A DNA stretch of 53,839 bases from Edwardsiella ictaluri ATCC 33202 (GCF_000264785.1 NZ_AFJI01000025.1:1-53839), one strand, 5' to 3'; shown: positions 24,215 to 34,303, numbered from the stretch's first letter. Numbers and translations: made by a program. The notes: generated from the letters alone by a model not told the origin.

Positions 24215-25800
24215 ATAAAATCAAAACGTTATTATCCCGTACGCCAGCTGTCACAGAGCCATCCAACAAACTCCCCGTTTCGGTGCCGACGGGGTATTTC
24301 TCTCCGGCTAAGGCTGAAGAGTTGGTCATCACTGCATTACGTCAGGATGCCCTGCAGAAAATTCGGGAAAATAACGCACTATCAGCAGAGGTATACCAGC
24401 GATTTTATCTGGCCCCAGTGCTCCTCCTGCTTGAACGGACTCAAAATGTACCGGCGGCACCTGACGGCCGATGGGCGTATGCAGGGGGATTTGGTGATTT
24501 AAGCCTGCGCTTTACCGCTTATGCTGTCAGGCTTGCTCGGGGATATATGTTTCCGCCTGGTGCGGCACCAGAAGAGCAGGCCGCCCAGGGCGTTATCTGG
24601 CAGGCCGTTATTTTCTGGGCTGCGTTGTGTTATCACCTGCCGTTACTGGCCAGTATTGAAGGCGAAACCACCGGCGGCGTTAACTGGCAGCCGGGCATAT
24701 CTGTGCCGGATGCGCCTTATCGCTTCCGGTTTCGTCATTCTCCTCCGAACGCGCATGATGCTTCTGCTCTGGCGGCGCTGGCCGCCGGTCAGTTGCTCCC
24801 CACTGAAGCGATAAACTGGCTTTCAGGTACCCCGGCAGCATTGTTCAGTCTTGCCTGTGCATTTCGCAATGGTTCTCCTGATATGCCCCTCATCAGGACG
24901 TTGCTCGACCAGGCGGCAGAGAAGGTTGATTCGCCAGTACTCCGGAAAGAGACAGGTGGATCTTCTGTGGTAATTGCGCCGCCAGATTCGGTAACGTCAC
25001 AGGAGGGGGCGTTGGTTGTTCAGACGGACGATAACTTATCCTCTTCTGCGGTAGAGCTGGCCGCTTCGGAGCTGATGACGCCACTCAACGATACTGGTGG
25101 TGGGGACAGACAGCCACCGCAGAACGGGGTAAGTACAGTGGAGTCGCCGGAAGAACCGGATAACGCCAGCCCGGGCCTGGGGGATGCCGATATGCTGCTC
25201 AGTCTTTTTTCCGCAGTGGCGGATGCAGAAGTCTCGGAGGTTGCAGATGACGCCAGTGTGAATACGCTAGCCACGGTAGCGCCGGATGAAACTGTGGTGG
25301 TCATCGGGAAAGACGCTCCTGAAGAGTCTGCTGAGACGGAAGAGTCCTTCCGGCATCGCGATACCGATTCCGGTGGTCGGTTGCCTGGCACGCATGAAGA
25401 GCAGAGCCACCCGATTAATGTCGGTGCTGATGCCCGACGGTCGGGTGAGGTGTTTCTCGCCTGGCTGTCTGACGGCGTGGCATCCGGCAGGATCACCGTC
25501 AACCAGCATGATTCACGGGTGCATTCCGTTGCCGGCTTTATTTACCTTCTGGTGCCGGATATTTTCTTTCTTTTTCTGAAAGATACCGGAAGTGACAGCC
25601 ACAGGGAGGAGATTCAGACCTCGTTTGAGAAACTCCAGCTCCACCGTGTTCGCAGAGGGGAACGTTTTATCCGGGCGAAACTGTACTGCTCAGAAAACAA
25701 ACAGGGGCGGTTCAGCAGGGTTAATGGTTATCTTATCAAGGCTGTCCGCCTGAAAGGCGTGAGACCTCAGGAGGACAGCAAACTCCTTTTCTTTCCATAG
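24208..25800 (+). CDS. TraI_2 / MobH-type relaxase-like protein
   Basis: A 530-aa protein of the TraI family of SPI-7-like ICEs (TIGR03760, PF07514/PF07515). The N-terminal TraI_2 region begins VSVPTGYFSPAKAEELVI and includes LRFTAYAVRLARGYMFPPGAAPEEQAAQ; a long variable linker (about 240-410) follows; the C-terminal TraI_2_C region is GEVFLAWLSDGVASGRITVN and onward to SRVNGYLIKAVRLKG. In active members I recall an HD-type metal site in a GGxLDHxLE stretch and a later HDLGK stretch. Here these read GGFGDLSLR and ALCYHLPLL, so the metal ligands seem lost. It may be inactive for nicking or have a different role. It is translationally coupled to the helicase. Confidence 0.78.
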   Translation: MLNKIKTLLSRTPAVTEPSNKLPVSVPTGYFSPAKAEELVITALRQDALQKIRENNALSAEVYQRFYLAPVLLLLERTQNVPAAPDGRWAYAGGFGDLSLRFTAYAVRLARGYMFPPGAAPEEQAAQGVIWQAVIFWAALCYHLPLLASIEGETTGGVNWQPGISVPDAPYRFRFRHSPPNAHDASALAALAAGQLLPTEAINWLSGTPAALFSLACAFRNGSPDMPLIRTLLDQAAEKVDSPVLRKETGGSSVVIAPPDSVTSQEGALVVQTDDNLSSSAVELAASELMTPLNDTGGGDRQPPQNGVSTVESPEEPDNASPGLGDADMLLSLFSAVADAEVSEVADDASVNTLATVAPDETVVVIGKDAPEESAETEESFRHRDTDSGGRLPGTHEEQSHPINVGADARRSGEVFLAWLSDGVASGRITVNQHDSRVHSVAGFIYLLVPDIFFLFLKDTGSDSHREEIQTSFEKLQLHRVRRGERFIRAKLYCSENKQGRFSRVNGYLIKAVRLKGVRPQEDSKLLFFP

Positions 25801-25860
25801 GGAATATACACACAGGGATCTCTACAGGGATCTGTTCTGGTTTTTTGGGAGAAGAATAAG

Positions 25861-26871
25861 ATGCGTAATGAAATAACCTGGGATGAACTGCTTGAAGAAT
25901 ATTTTTTTGCTCACCGGCTAAGACCCGCGACTGAATGGAGCTACAGCAAGGTTGTCAGAGGGTTCAGGCGTTATTCTTGCGATACCCTTCCAGCGCAAAT
26001 TACGCACCGTCAGGTGCTGGAGTGGCGGCGTTATCTGCTTCAGGATAAACAACAATCGGCACAGACGTGGAATAACAAAATCGCGCATCTGCGGGCGCTG
26101 TATAATTACGGGATGGAGTATGAAATCCTTCCCCCGGGGAAAAATCCGTTCAATAAAAGCAATGTTCAGCGAGATACCAGGAAGAAAAAAACGCTTACGC
26201 GATCACAGCTGATTCGCGTTTACCTGGTCATGCAGCAGTTCGAAGAGGCTGAGCGGGCAGGGCACGGCATCAGGGGTGGGCGTAATGCACTCTGGCCGGC
26301 GTGGTACTGGCTGACGGTTCTGGATTCGTTCAGATATACAGGGATGCGGTTAAATCAGCTGCTGCATATCCGGCTGGGCGACATCAATCTCAGTGAGGGG
26401 TATCTGGATCTCTGCCTTGAGGGCAGTAAGACACACCGTGAGTGGCGGGTTCCCATTGTAAGTGCGTTAAAGCCCCGCCTGCATCACCTGACAGAAAAAT
26501 CAACAGAGCTGGGAGCGGGGAATGAAGATTATCTGTTTGATGTGAACAGAATTCACCTTAAGCGTCATATGGCATGGGATGCAGCTAAGGTCTATCAGAA
26601 GATCCGATCATTTTTTCGGCGACTGTCGAAAGAATGTGGCTTTGCGGTTTCACCGCATCGCTTTCGTCATACGCTGGCGACGGAACTGATGAAATCACCT
26701 GAACGAAATCTTCAGCTGGTAAAGGACCTTTTGGGGCACCGGAGCGTCAGTACAACTATGGAGTATGTGGAGCTGAAGATGGATATCGTGGGAAAAACAC
26801 TCGAAGCTGAGCTGTCACTTCACACAGATGTTACAGGCGAAAGAAATTTACACCTGTTGACACAAGCGTAG
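25861..26871 (+). CDS. int: ICE integrase, XerD-like tyrosine recombinase
   Basis: A 336-aa integrase. The SAM-like N-terminal domain occupies about 1-95 (EEYFFAHRLRPATEWSYSKVVRGFRRY). The catalytic set is complete: R in FRYTGMRLNQLL, K in EGSKTHREWRV, HRFRH, LGHRSVSTTMEYVELK with the Y nucleophile near 303. It lies about 200 bp from the 3' end of tRNA-Phe, the standard place for the integrase of SPI-7-type ICEs, and should catalyse integration and excision at that tRNA. Confidence 0.9.
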   Translation: MRNEITWDELLEEYFFAHRLRPATEWSYSKVVRGFRRYSCDTLPAQITHRQVLEWRRYLLQDKQQSAQTWNNKIAHLRALYNYGMEYEILPPGKNPFNKSNVQRDTRKKKTLTRSQLIRVYLVMQQFEEAERAGHGIRGGRNALWPAWYWLTVLDSFRYTGMRLNQLLHIRLGDINLSEGYLDLCLEGSKTHREWRVPIVSALKPRLHHLTEKSTELGAGNEDYLFDVNRIHLKRHMAWDAAKVYQKIRSFFRRLSKECGFAVSPHRFRHTLATELMKSPERNLQLVKDLLGHRSVSTTMEYVELKMDIVGKTLEAELSLHTDVTGERNLHLLTQA

Positions 26872-26902
26872 TTGACTGGGATGATTAACGGTGATCGAGA
26901 AA

Positions 26903-26928
26903 AGGGAGCTTGATAGGACAAGCTCCCT
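26903..26928 (+). terminator. Hairpin after the integrase
   Basis: AGGGAGCTTG (26903-26912) and CAAGCTCCCT (26919-26928) form a perfect 10-bp stem with a 6-base loop. It follows the integrase stop by about 30 bases. There is no T-run, so termination is likely but not proven. Confidence 0.6.
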
Positions 26929-27069
26929 ATCTTGAGGGACAAGTTCTGGATATATCAACCAGTGCAAACGCTCTTGGAAACACCGGAGGACATTCCGCAT
27001 GACCGGCCCCTGCATTTACCGCCCGTTAAGGTTCTCATCTCTTAACCAGCGTGCTTTGATGCAGATTAG

Positions 27070-27089
27070 TGGTGCCCGGACTCGGAATC
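27070..27089. other. Likely attachment site (att) at 3' end of tRNA-Phe
   Basis: ICEs of this family cross over in the last 15-50 bases of tRNA-Phe. The 3' end of this tRNA (T-arm and acceptor, plus strand TGGTGCCCGGACTCGGAATC) faces the integrase, so this is one element/chromosome junction. The matching repeat should lie at the other ICE end, left of the window. I found no second copy here. The exact core length cannot be set from one side. Confidence 0.5.
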
Positions 27090-27145
27090 GAACCAAGGAC
27101 ACGGGGATTTTCAATCCCCTGCTCTACCGACTGAGCTATCCGGGC
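27070..27145 (-). tRNA. pheU: tRNA-Phe (GAA)
   Basis: A 76-nt tRNA on the minus strand: acceptor GCCCGGA / TCCGGGC with encoded CCA, D-arm AGCTCAGTCGGTAGAGC, anticodon GAA in the loop TTGAAAA, and T-arm GGTTCGATTCC. It matches E. coli pheU/pheV and, with yjdC-dsbD beside it, corresponds to the pheU locus. It remains intact after ICE insertion. Confidence 0.97.
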
Positions 27146-27738
27146 AACGGGGCGCATTAAACCGTATTGCGTCCGGCGCGTCAACGATTTTATCGGTCAG
27201 GCGGTTCATCTGGAGATAAAATCAGCGTTTCCCTGTGCTCTGGAGTGCTGTGTGGCAGCGGTAGTCGATAGTTGTGGCGTCGTTCGCTGAGTATCATTGT
27301 CAGAGCCTTATCGGGAGCTTCTCTACGTGGTATTGCATATTTTTCTCGTCGGCGTTTTGTCAGCTTTTGTCTCTGGGGTGTCTCGATGCGTTGTTTTTCA
27401 GGCTAATGGTGGTATTACCGATGATGCTGAGCGCTGTGTTGGTGCTGTTTAGGTGGCTAAGTACGCTATTCTGTCAACGGTGGAAACAAATAATATGTTT
27501 TAAAACATGGTGTTATTTTGCTGTGTAATAAAGATTAAATTTTTGGTCTGCGCTGTACACAGTACCGGCTTGGGAGTGTGCACTTTTTTTGCCGTCGAAC
27601 GACGGAGGATGATGTGCAATTGACATGACTTGGTCGACGTTTATAACTAAATGGGTCTGCGGGAGGAAAGTATATGGTGCCTCCGCTGTAACGAGTGAGT
27701 TAACGATTTAACCAGTATGGGATAAACGGGCCAAGATT
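27146..27738. other. Intergenic region tRNA-Phe to yfdX
   Basis: About 590 bp without a convincing gene. An 84-codon frame (27274-27528) has a cysteine- and tryptophan-rich, hydrophobic product and no ribosome site, and I do not accept it. The promoters of the tRNA (minus strand) and yfdX (plus strand) must lie here; I could not place them with certainty. Confidence 0.5.
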
Positions 27739-28377
27739 ATGAAACGTATTCTGACAGCAACAGCGCTTTCTCTGGCGATGTTTTCTACCTTTACCTGGGC
27801 TGCCGATGCAGCGCCGGCAGCATCGGCTGCCACGACTGCTGCTGCGGGGATGTCTGCCCAACAGGTGCAGGATGTTGCCAAAGTTGCCCAGCAGGGCTTT
27901 ACGGCAATGCGTGACATGCAATTCGCCCGTGTTGCCCTGTTCCGGGGCTCTCCGGAGGTGGCGACCAAACTGACCGATCAGGCCGCCGGTCTGTTGGCCG
28001 ATGACAGCACCGACTGGAAGGCGTTTATCAAATCCGATAAAAAAGCGCCGTTGGCCGGCGATAATTATGTGATTATTAACGCATCCATTGCGTTGTCCGA
28101 AGATTTCGTTGCAACCCCGGAAAAACAGAAAGCCATTGCCAGGGCCAATGAAAAACTGAGCAAGGGCGATCGTAAGGGCGCGCTGGAAGAGCTGCGCTTA
28201 GCTGGCGTGGGTATTACCGAAACGCAGTATCTGATGCCGCTGAAGCAGACCCGTCAGGCTGTCGCTCATGCACAGAGCCTGCTGAAAGCTGGCAAGTACT
28301 ATGAGGCTAACCTGGCACTGAAGGGCGCTGAAGAGGGGATTATTACCGACAGTGTAACGCTGGCCGGAGGCAAATAA
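27739..28377 (+). CDS. yfdX: YfdX family periplasmic protein
   Basis: A 212-aa exported protein. Residues 1-21 are a signal peptide (RILTATALSLAMFSTFTWA|AD), followed by an alanine-rich linker and the all-helical YfdX domain (QVQDVAKVAQQGFTAMRDMQFARVALFRG to the C-terminus). In E. coli, yfdX is controlled by EvgA and linked to acid stress, and the Salmonella homologue binds antibiotics; the precise role is unsettled. E. coli does not have it at this place, so it appears to be a lineage-specific gene between tRNA-Phe and yjdC. Confidence 0.88.
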   Translation: MKRILTATALSLAMFSTFTWAADAAPAASAATTAAAGMSAQQVQDVAKVAQQGFTAMRDMQFARVALFRGSPEVATKLTDQAAGLLADDSTDWKAFIKSDKKAPLAGDNYVIINASIALSEDFVATPEKQKAIARANEKLSKGDRKGALEELRLAGVGITETQYLMPLKQTRQAVAHAQSLLKAGKYYEANLALKGAEEGIITDSVTLAGGK

Positions 28378-28408
28378 TCGTCCGCCGTTTTCGTAGTGTG
28401 TTGTGTAT

Positions 28409-28433
28409 GGCCACCCTTGGGGGTGGCCTTTTT
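28409..28433 (+). terminator. Rho-independent terminator after yfdX
   Basis: GGCCACCC (28409-28416) and GGGTGGCC (28421-28428) with a TTGG loop, followed by five T. Confidence 0.92.
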
Positions 28434-28440
28434 ACGTGCG

Positions 28441-29016
28441 TTAGCTCAAGGCGTCGTGCCGTCGGCAGTGGGCGATATGCAGGATATCTTGCGCCAGATG
28501 CAGTGCGATATCGACATCTTCACGGCGGCGGCTGACCAGCAGTCGGTTCAGACATCCTTCCTGTACCAGCTCCATCTGATGTGCAACCAGTGAGGCATCG
28601 TCAATCTCACTCTCCTGCAGCAGCTGCAGTGTAAAATCAAACGAAGCCTGCTTTTGTCGGGACGCCAGCTGATGGATCGGGTGGTCGGTAACAGGGTACT
28701 GGATACAGGCCGAAATAAACAGGCAGCCGGGAAAGCGCCCCTGCTCGACATGTTCGGCCAGCACCGAATAGCGGGCCAGAATTTTGTCATCGTGGCTCAG
28801 GGTATCATTCAGCAGGAGCTGTCGGCGCCAGGTATCGATCTGCTGGCTGTGAAAACGCAGGCAGTCGTACAGCAGGGCCTCGCTGTCTGGCCAGTAGCGG
28901 CGTGCCTGATCGAGGGACAGCATTTCGCTGTCGATCAGGGCGGGCAGCGTGGCGCCGGCCAGGCCATGTCGCTCCAGGCGCTGCAGCGCCTGTGTCAGGA
29001 TCTGCTCCCGTTGCAT
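28441..29016 (-). CDS. yjdC: TetR-like transcriptional regulator YjdC
   Basis: The start is taken at ATG 29016 (MQREQILTQALQRLERHG), which has GAGGAG upstream and matches the E. coli YjdC start; a longer frame reaches 29058 without a site. The 191-aa protein has an N-terminal TetR-type helix-turn-helix (about 1-50) and the family ligand domain, with long stretches as in E. coli YjdC (PGCLFISACIQYPVTDHPIHQLA, MELVQEGCLNRLLVSR). It follows dsbD on the same strand, as in E. coli, and is probably co-transcribed with it. The regulated genes are not known to me. Confidence 0.9.
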   Translation of the reverse strand: MQREQILTQALQRLERHGLAGATLPALIDSEMLSLDQARRYWPDSEALLYDCLRFHSQQIDTWRRQLLLNDTLSHDDKILARYSVLAEHVEQGRFPGCLFISACIQYPVTDHPIHQLASRQKQASFDFTLQLLQESEIDDASLVAHQMELVQEGCLNRLLVSRRREDVDIALHLAQDILHIAHCRRHDALS

Positions 29017-29047
29017 TCTATTCTCCTCATGATAAAGGGCTTGCCCG

Positions 29048-30775
29048 TCACTGTGCATATGGCAGCTGTTGCAGGTGCGCCAGAAAACGTTTGGCGTCCA
29101 TAAAACCGGTGACGCGAGCGTCGTCTAACGGCTGTCCATCGGGAGTGAAAAACAGGATCGATGGCAGCCCCAGTACGTTAAGCTGCTGCAGTAGCTGGGC
29201 GTGCTGCTCTGTATTGGCGGTCACGTTTGCCTGTAATAGCAGGGTGCCCGCCAGCTGGCTACGCACAGCATCATTGCTGAAGGTGTATTTCTCAAATTCT
29301 TTGCAGGCAGTGCACCAGTCGGCATAGAAGTCCAGCATCACAGGCTGCCTGCGGGCCTTGGCCTGCGCCAGCGCCTGAGTTAGCTGCTGTGGGGAGTCGA
29401 TAGGCTGGAACGCCAGGGGGGCACTGACGCCGATGCTGGCGCGTGGCGTTTCGTCGAAGATCCAATCCTGTAGTGGGCGGGCGCAGATCAGCGCGGCACC
29501 CAGCAGCAGGATCTGCCAAAGGCGGGTACCGCGGCGGCGTGCGTGCAGGGAGAGGCTGAATCCCCACAGGAAGAAGGTGATGCCAAGAAGACTCCACAGC
29601 CGTGCGCCCCAGGCGTCGCCCAGTATACGCTCCAGCAGAAATACCGGCAGCGCCAGGATCACAAAGCCAAATCCCTCTTTTACATGCTGCATCCACGGTC
29701 CGCTGCGCGGTAGCAGCCGGTTACCAAACAGCGTGACCGCGATCAGCGGGATCCCCATCCCCAGCGCGTAGAGATAGAGTGTCCCTCCTCCGACCCACAG
29801 GTTACCGTTCTGAGCGATATACAGCAGAATGGCGCTGAGGGGTGCGGTGGTGCAGGGAGAGCAGATCAGGCCTGCGAGGGCGCCCATTACGAAGACGCCC
29901 AGCAGCGAACCGCTGCGCTGGCGGTTGCTCCATAGCGTCAGCCGGGTTTGCAGCGAAGCGGGCAGCTGCAGGGTGAACGCCCCGAACATGGAGAGCGCCA
30001 GCAGGATAAACAGCAGCGAGAGGCCGATCAGTACGTAGGGGTGCTGAAAAGCGGCCTGGAAGCGCAGCCCGGCAGCGGCCACCACCATGCCCAGCACGGT
30101 GTAGGTAATGGCCATCCCCTGTACATAGACCAACGCCAGCAGGGCGGTATGTCCCCAGCCGTGACGTTGCTTCTGGCCCAGAATCAGGGCCGATATCAGT
30201 GGGTACATCGGCAGGACACAGGGGGTAAAGGCAATGCCGATACCGATCAGCAGTGCCCACAGGGCAGGAAAGGGCAGCGTTGGCGCGTGCTCTGTGTTCG
30301 CTGTCGCCATAGCCGCCGTGCCGGGCGGCGGTAAGACCCCGACGGCCGCGGTGATCGCCTTGAGGGGAATGCGCCGCGTCTCCGGCGGATAGCAGAAGCC
30401 CGCGGCGGCGCAGCCCTGGTAGGTGACGCTGACCTCGCCCCCCGCCGCGGCGCTGAGCAGAGGCAGTGTCAGGCTCAGTCCATCGCGGAAGATGGCGGTT
30501 TCCCCCTGAAACTCGTCGTGATGAGGGATCCCCGGCGGCAGCTGCCAATGACCTAACTGAGCCTGATGGGGCGTAATCCGGATCTGTTGACGATAGAGGT
30601 AATAGCCAGGCTGGATCTGCCAGCGCAGCGTCAGACTCTCCCCCCGTTGCTGAAAGTCAAAGGCAAAGGCCTGATTGACCGGTACAAAGCGAGGCTGCCC
30701 GCCGAACAGGGAGGCCTGGGCGGGCAGCAGGGTAGTAATAAACAGCGCAATCAGCGCAAAGATGCGTTGAGCCAT
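29048..30775 (-). CDS. dsbD: Thiol:disulfide interchange protein DsbD
   Basis: A 575-aa inner-membrane electron carrier that passes reducing power from cytoplasmic thioredoxin to periplasmic DsbC, DsbG and CcmG. The three modules are clear: signal peptide 1-21, then nDsbD (CAAAGFC, about 117-123); a central membrane domain of eight segments with [13 protein letters not shown] and [12 protein letters not shown] as the cysteine pair; and a thioredoxin-like C-terminal domain with [11 protein letters not shown] near 480. The start overlaps the end of cutA by 25 bases, as expected for the cutA-dsbD-yjdC order. Confidence 0.96.
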   Translation of the reverse strand: MAQRIFALIALFITTLLPAQASLFGGQPRFVPVNQAFAFDFQQRGESLTLRWQIQPGYYLYRQQIRITPHQAQLGHWQLPPGIPHHDEFQGETAIFRDGLSLTLPLLSAAAGGEVSVTYQGCAAAGFCYPPETRRIPLKAITAAVGVLPPPGTAAMATANTEHAPTLPFPALWALLIGIGIAFTPCVLPMYPLISALILGQKQRHGWGHTALLALVYVQGMAITYTVLGMVVAAAGLRFQAAFQHPYVLIGLSLLFILLALSMFGAFTLQLPASLQTRLTLWSNRQRSGSLLGVFVMGALAGLICSPCTTAPLSAILLYIAQNGNLWVGGGTLYLYALGMGIPLIAVTLFGNRLLPRSGPWMQHVKEGFGFVILALPVFLLERILGDAWGARLWSLLGITFFLWGFSLSLHARRRGTRLWQILLLGAALICARPLQDWIFDETPRASIGVSAPLAFQPIDSPQQLTQALAQAKARRQPVMLDFYADWCTACKEFEKYTFSNDAVRSQLAGTLLLQANVTANTEQHAQLLQQLNVLGLPSILFFTPDGQPLDDARVTGFMDAKRFLAHLQQLPYAQ

Positions 30776-31119
30776 GATAGGTAGTCTTGATCTCCTGCCT
30801 GCACCGGAATGACCAGTAGCTCTGGCGTCTGATAAGGATGCTGATGTTTTAGATAGGCGAGCAGCGCCTGCTGATGGCGCCGTTCGCTTTTGATGATCAT
30901 CTGCACCTCATACTCCTGCTCAATCTTCCCTTCCCAGCAGTAGAGGGAGGTGGCGCCGGGAATAAGGGTCACACAGGCTGCCAGCCTTTCGCCGAGCAGA
31001 GCAGCGGCAAGCTCCTGAGCGCAGGCCTCGTCTGGCGCGGTGCACAGAATAACGACAGCATCGCTGTGGTCAGCTGGAACCGCCGCAGCGGCGGTAAAGG
31101 GAGTCACGGTTTGGGACAT
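30751..31119 (-). CDS. cutA: Divalent-cation tolerance protein CutA
   Basis: The start is placed at ATG 31119 (MSQTVTPF), giving 122 aa; the frame runs open to 31452 but the extra part overlaps dcuA and is not CutA-like. The body has the family features: [54 protein letters not shown] and [13 protein letters not shown]. CutA forms a very stable trimer, linked genetically to copper tolerance and otherwise of unclear role. It is slightly longer at the N-terminus than E. coli CutA (112 aa). Confidence 0.95.
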   Translation of the reverse strand: MSQTVTPFTAAAAVPADHSDAVVILCTAPDEACAQELAAALLGERLAACVTLIPGATSLYCWEGKIEQEYEVQMIIKSERRHQQALLAYLKHQHPYQTPELLVIPVQAGDQDYLSWLNASLR

Positions 31120-31213
31120 AGTGGACCTTGCGGCATTGCCAGTGTTGATGATGATTTCGACACTATACCGTGAGGGGGGCGGGCTTGTCAGGCGCAAACG
31201 GGCGCAAAAATGA

Positions 31214-31236
31214 CAACGGGGCGCAGCGCGCCCCGT
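31214..31236 (-). terminator. Terminator of dcuA
   Basis: AACGGGGCGC (31214-31223) and GCGCCCCGTT (31227-31236), perfect 10-bp stem with a 3-base loop. On the minus strand it is followed by GTCATTTTTG, giving a T-run four bases after the stem. Confidence 0.82.
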
Positions 31237-31255
31237 TAACGTGATGTGTGCGGGA

Positions 31256-32557
31256 TTACAGCATAACGCTGCCCAGCAGGAAGCCGAAGCAAACTGACAG
31301 AGCCACACCCAGGGTACCCGGGATGAAGAACGGGTGGTTAAAGACCAGTTTACCGATGCGGGTTGTACCGGTGTCATCCATCTGTACTGCGGCAACCAGC
31401 GTCGGGTAGGTTGGCAGGATGAACAGGCCAGACACCGCGGCAAAGGAGGCAACGGCGGTCAGCGGAGAGACGTTCAGGGCCAGGGCCATCGGCATCAGCG
31501 CCTTGGCGGTTGCAGCCTGAGAGTACAACAGGGCAGAGGCAAAGAAGAAGATGACTGCCAGCAGCCACGGATGGTTCTGGATAACGGTACCGGCGGTTTC
31601 TTTGATCCAGTCGATGTTGGAAGAGACGAAGGTATCGCCCAGCCAGGCCACGCCCAGGATACAGATACAGGCGCTCATACCGGCTTTGAACGTGCTGGAA
31701 TTCAGCACGTTATCGGTATCGACACGACAGATGATTGTGGTCAGGGTGGCCACGCTCAGCATGATGATCAGGATGGCGTTGGTGGTGTTCATCAGCGGTT
31801 TGGCAACCAGGCCCAGGCTCGGGCTGTTGATGATGGCGTAGGCCACCACGGCGATAACGCCCAGCAGGAACAGCCATACAGAGGTCTGGGCCCCTTTTTT
31901 GATTTCAATCTGCTTGTCGCCGCGCAGCGTGATCAGACCCTCTTCCAGACGCTTGCGGTATACCGGATCGTTGGACAGTTTGGAGTCAAAGCACCAGGAG
32001 ACGATCAGAGACATCACCAAAACTGCCAGGAAGGTGGATGGCAGTACAACCATCAGCAGATGCAGGTAGCTGATACCGTGGCCCTCCATGACGGAAGACA
32101 TATAAACCACGGCAGCAGAGATCGGTGATGCGGTAATAGCGATCTGCGCGGATACCACGGCGGTGGAGAGCGGACGGCATGGTTTGATACCCTGCTCTTT
32201 GGCGACTTCGGCAATAACCGGCAACGCAGAGAGGGAAATGTTGCCGGTACCGGCGAAGATGGTCAGGAGGTAGGTGACGACCGGCGCCAGAATGGTGATG
32301 TATTTCGGGTTCTTACGCAGAACTTTTTCAGTCTGGTGAACCAAGTAGTCCATACCGCCGGCAACCTGCATCGCAGAGATAGCGGCAATAACGGCCATGA
32401 TGATAGAGATTACGTCGAACGGAATCTTACCTGGTGCAACGCCGATGGCGGCCAGCACCAATACCCCGAGACCACCGGCGAAGCCGATCCCGATCCCGCC
32501 CAGTCTGGCACCCAAGAAAATCGCCAGCAGAACAATTACCAGTTCTAGAACTAGCAT
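31256..32557 (-). CDS. dcuA: Anaerobic C4-dicarboxylate transporter DcuA
   Basis: A 433-aa polytopic membrane protein of the Dcu family (TC 2.A.13), with about ten hydrophobic segments starting [29 protein letters not shown]. DcuA exchanges aspartate, fumarate, malate and succinate across the inner membrane. It lies 115 bp downstream of aspA on the same strand; a terminator between them suggests partial read-through, as in the E. coli aspA-dcuA unit. With aspA and frdABCD it supports fumarate respiration. Confidence 0.96.
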   Translation of the reverse strand: MLVLELVIVLLAIFLGARLGGIGIGFAGGLGVLVLAAIGVAPGKIPFDVISIIMAVIAAISAMQVAGGMDYLVHQTEKVLRKNPKYITILAPVVTYLLTIFAGTGNISLSALPVIAEVAKEQGIKPCRPLSTAVVSAQIAITASPISAAVVYMSSVMEGHGISYLHLLMVVLPSTFLAVLVMSLIVSWCFDSKLSNDPVYRKRLEEGLITLRGDKQIEIKKGAQTSVWLFLLGVIAVVAYAIINSPSLGLVAKPLMNTTNAILIIMLSVATLTTIICRVDTDNVLNSSTFKAGMSACICILGVAWLGDTFVSSNIDWIKETAGTVIQNHPWLLAVIFFFASALLYSQAATAKALMPMALALNVSPLTAVASFAAVSGLFILPTYPTLVAAVQMDDTGTTRIGKLVFNHPFFIPGTLGVALSVCFGFLLGSVML

Positions 32558-32613
32558 AGTGTTTCTCCTTAAAATATAATGATAATAATTCTTGTTTTAC
32601 TATTGGTTCTGTC

Positions 32614-32652
32614 AAGAAAAAGGCACGGCTGACCATGGGACCAGACGTGCCT
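32614..32652 (-). terminator. Terminator between aspA and dcuA
   Basis: AGGCACG (32621-32627) pairs with CGTGCCT (32646-32652). On the minus strand the stem is followed by TTTTTCTT, as expected for an intrinsic terminator after aspA. Confidence 0.8.
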
Positions 32653-32672
32653 ATAACAATCCGATGCGTTAA

Positions 32673-34109
32673 TTATTTTTCGCTTTCATCGGTATAGCGT
32701 TTAGCTTTGTAAGCCGGGTGCATCAGGTTTTCAACAGAGAAAATATCGTCCAGCTGCGCTTCAGTCAGCAGACCGCGTTCCAGCACAACCTCGCGTACGC
32801 TCTTACCGGTTTCAGCACAGATTTTACCCACGATATCACCGTTGTGGTGACCGATGAACGGGTTCAGGTAGGTAACGATACCGATAGAGTTGAAGACGAA
32901 TTTTTCGCAGATTTCTTTGTTGGCAGTGATGCCGTCGATGCATTTCTCACGCAGGTTGTAGCAACCGTTGGTCAGCAGAGAGATGGATTCGAACATGGCC
33001 TGGCCGATAACCGGCTCCATGACGTTCAGCTGCAACTGACCGGCTTCAGCCGCCATGGTGACGCAGGTGTCGTTACCGATGACTTTAAAGCACAGCTGGT
33101 TAACAACCTCCGGTACAACCGGGTTAACTTTAGCCGGCATGATGGAGGAACCCGCCTGCAGCTCCGGCAGGTTGATTTCGTTCAGGCCAGCGCGCGGACC
33201 AGAGGAGAGCAAACGCAGATCATTACAGATTTTGGACAGTTTGACCGCGGTACGTTTCAGCGCGCTGTGAACCATGACGTAAGAACCACAGTCAGAGGTG
33301 GCTTCAATCAGGTCTTCAGCCGGTACGCATGGCAGACCGCTGACTTCAGCCAGCTTCTGCACGGCCAGTTTCTGATAGCCTTCCGGTGTATTCAGACCGG
33401 TACCGATAGCGGTAGCGCCCAGGTTGATTTCCAGCAGCAGTTCAGCGGTGCGTTGCAGGTTTTTCACTTCTTCGTTCAGCAGTACGCTGAATGCGTGGAA
33501 CTCCTGGCCCAGAGTCATCGGTACGGCGTCCTGCAGCTGGGTACGACCCATCTTCAGGATGTTTTTGAATTCATCAGCTTTACGGTCAACGCCTTCGCGT
33601 AGGTTTTTGACCGCTTCGATCAGCTTCATGATAGAAGCGTAAACGGCGATACGGAAACCGGTCGGGTAAGCGTCGTTGGTAGACTGGCATTTGTTCAGGT
33701 GGTCGTTCGGGTTCAGGTACTGATATTCACCTTTCTTGTGACCCAGCAGCTCCAGACCAATGTTGGCCAGCACTTCGTTGGTGTTCATGTTAACAGAGGT
33801 ACCGGCGCCGCCCTGGAAAACATCTACCGGGAACTGGTCCATGCATTTGCCGTTGTTCAGGACTTCGTCACAGGCCAGGATGATGGTATCAGCAATTTTA
33901 CGCGGGATAGTCTGCAGTTCACGGTTAGCCAGTGCTGCTGCTTTTTTAACCATCACCATGCCGCGAACAAATTCAGGAATATCGCTGATTTTGTTGTTGC
34001 TGATGTAGAAGTTTTCCATCGCACGCAGGGTGTGAACGCCATAATAAGCGTCTGCGGGAACTTCACGGGTGCCTAATAGATCTTCTTCAATACGGATGTT
34101 ATTTGACAT
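32673..34109 (-). CDS. aspA: Aspartate ammonia-lyase AspA
   Basis: A 478-aa cytoplasmic lyase that converts L-aspartate to fumarate and ammonia. It carries the fumarase/aspartase signature [11 protein letters not shown] (about 319-329) with the catalytic serine, [14 protein letters not shown], and [14 protein letters not shown], all diagnostic. Length equals that of E. coli AspA. Fumarate made here feeds DcuA exchange and fumarate reductase further along the window. A perfect CRP box lies about 180 bp upstream. Confidence 0.97.
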   Translation of the reverse strand: MSNNIRIEEDLLGTREVPADAYYGVHTLRAMENFYISNNKISDIPEFVRGMVMVKKAAALANRELQTIPRKIADTIILACDEVLNNGKCMDQFPVDVFQGGAGTSVNMNTNEVLANIGLELLGHKKGEYQYLNPNDHLNKCQSTNDAYPTGFRIAVYASIMKLIEAVKNLREGVDRKADEFKNILKMGRTQLQDAVPMTLGQEFHAFSVLLNEEVKNLQRTAELLLEINLGATAIGTGLNTPEGYQKLAVQKLAEVSGLPCVPAEDLIEATSDCGSYVMVHSALKRTAVKLSKICNDLRLLSSGPRAGLNEINLPELQAGSSIMPAKVNPVVPEVVNQLCFKVIGNDTCVTMAAEAGQLQLNVMEPVIGQAMFESISLLTNGCYNLREKCIDGITANKEICEKFVFNSIGIVTYLNPFIGHHNGDIVGKICAETGKSVREVVLERGLLTEAQLDDIFSVENLMHPAYKAKRYTDESEK

Positions 34110-34287
34110 GGGAACCTTCTTTCATTGATGCCGAATAGTAAATTAGCTAACAAATTAATTTTCTTTAAGGAACAACAGAGAGAATTCACCGTTCTCTCTT
34201 TTATGGGCACGATCATATGCTGCCGGGAGGGAAAAGTATGAACCTAGATCACTATATGGAGTATCTTATCCCTTTGATTATCATATC

Positions 34288-34303
34288 TGTGATAATACTC
34301 ACA
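34288..34303. promoter_or_regulatory. CRP binding site upstream of aspA
   Basis: TGTGATAATACTCACA is a perfect TGTGA-N6-TCACA palindrome, 179-194 bases before the aspA start. CRP control of aspA is established in E. coli. I did not find a convincing FNR box in this 364-bp intergenic region, which also holds the fxsA promoter. Confidence 0.8.

Noticed and set aside
27274..27528. 84-codon frame between tRNA-Phe and yfdX
   Set aside because: Hydrophobic, cysteine- and tryptophan-rich, no ribosome site; likely chance.
32718..33602. 294-codon frame opposite aspA
   Set aside because: Shadow of the highly expressed aspA gene; no ribosome site or family features.
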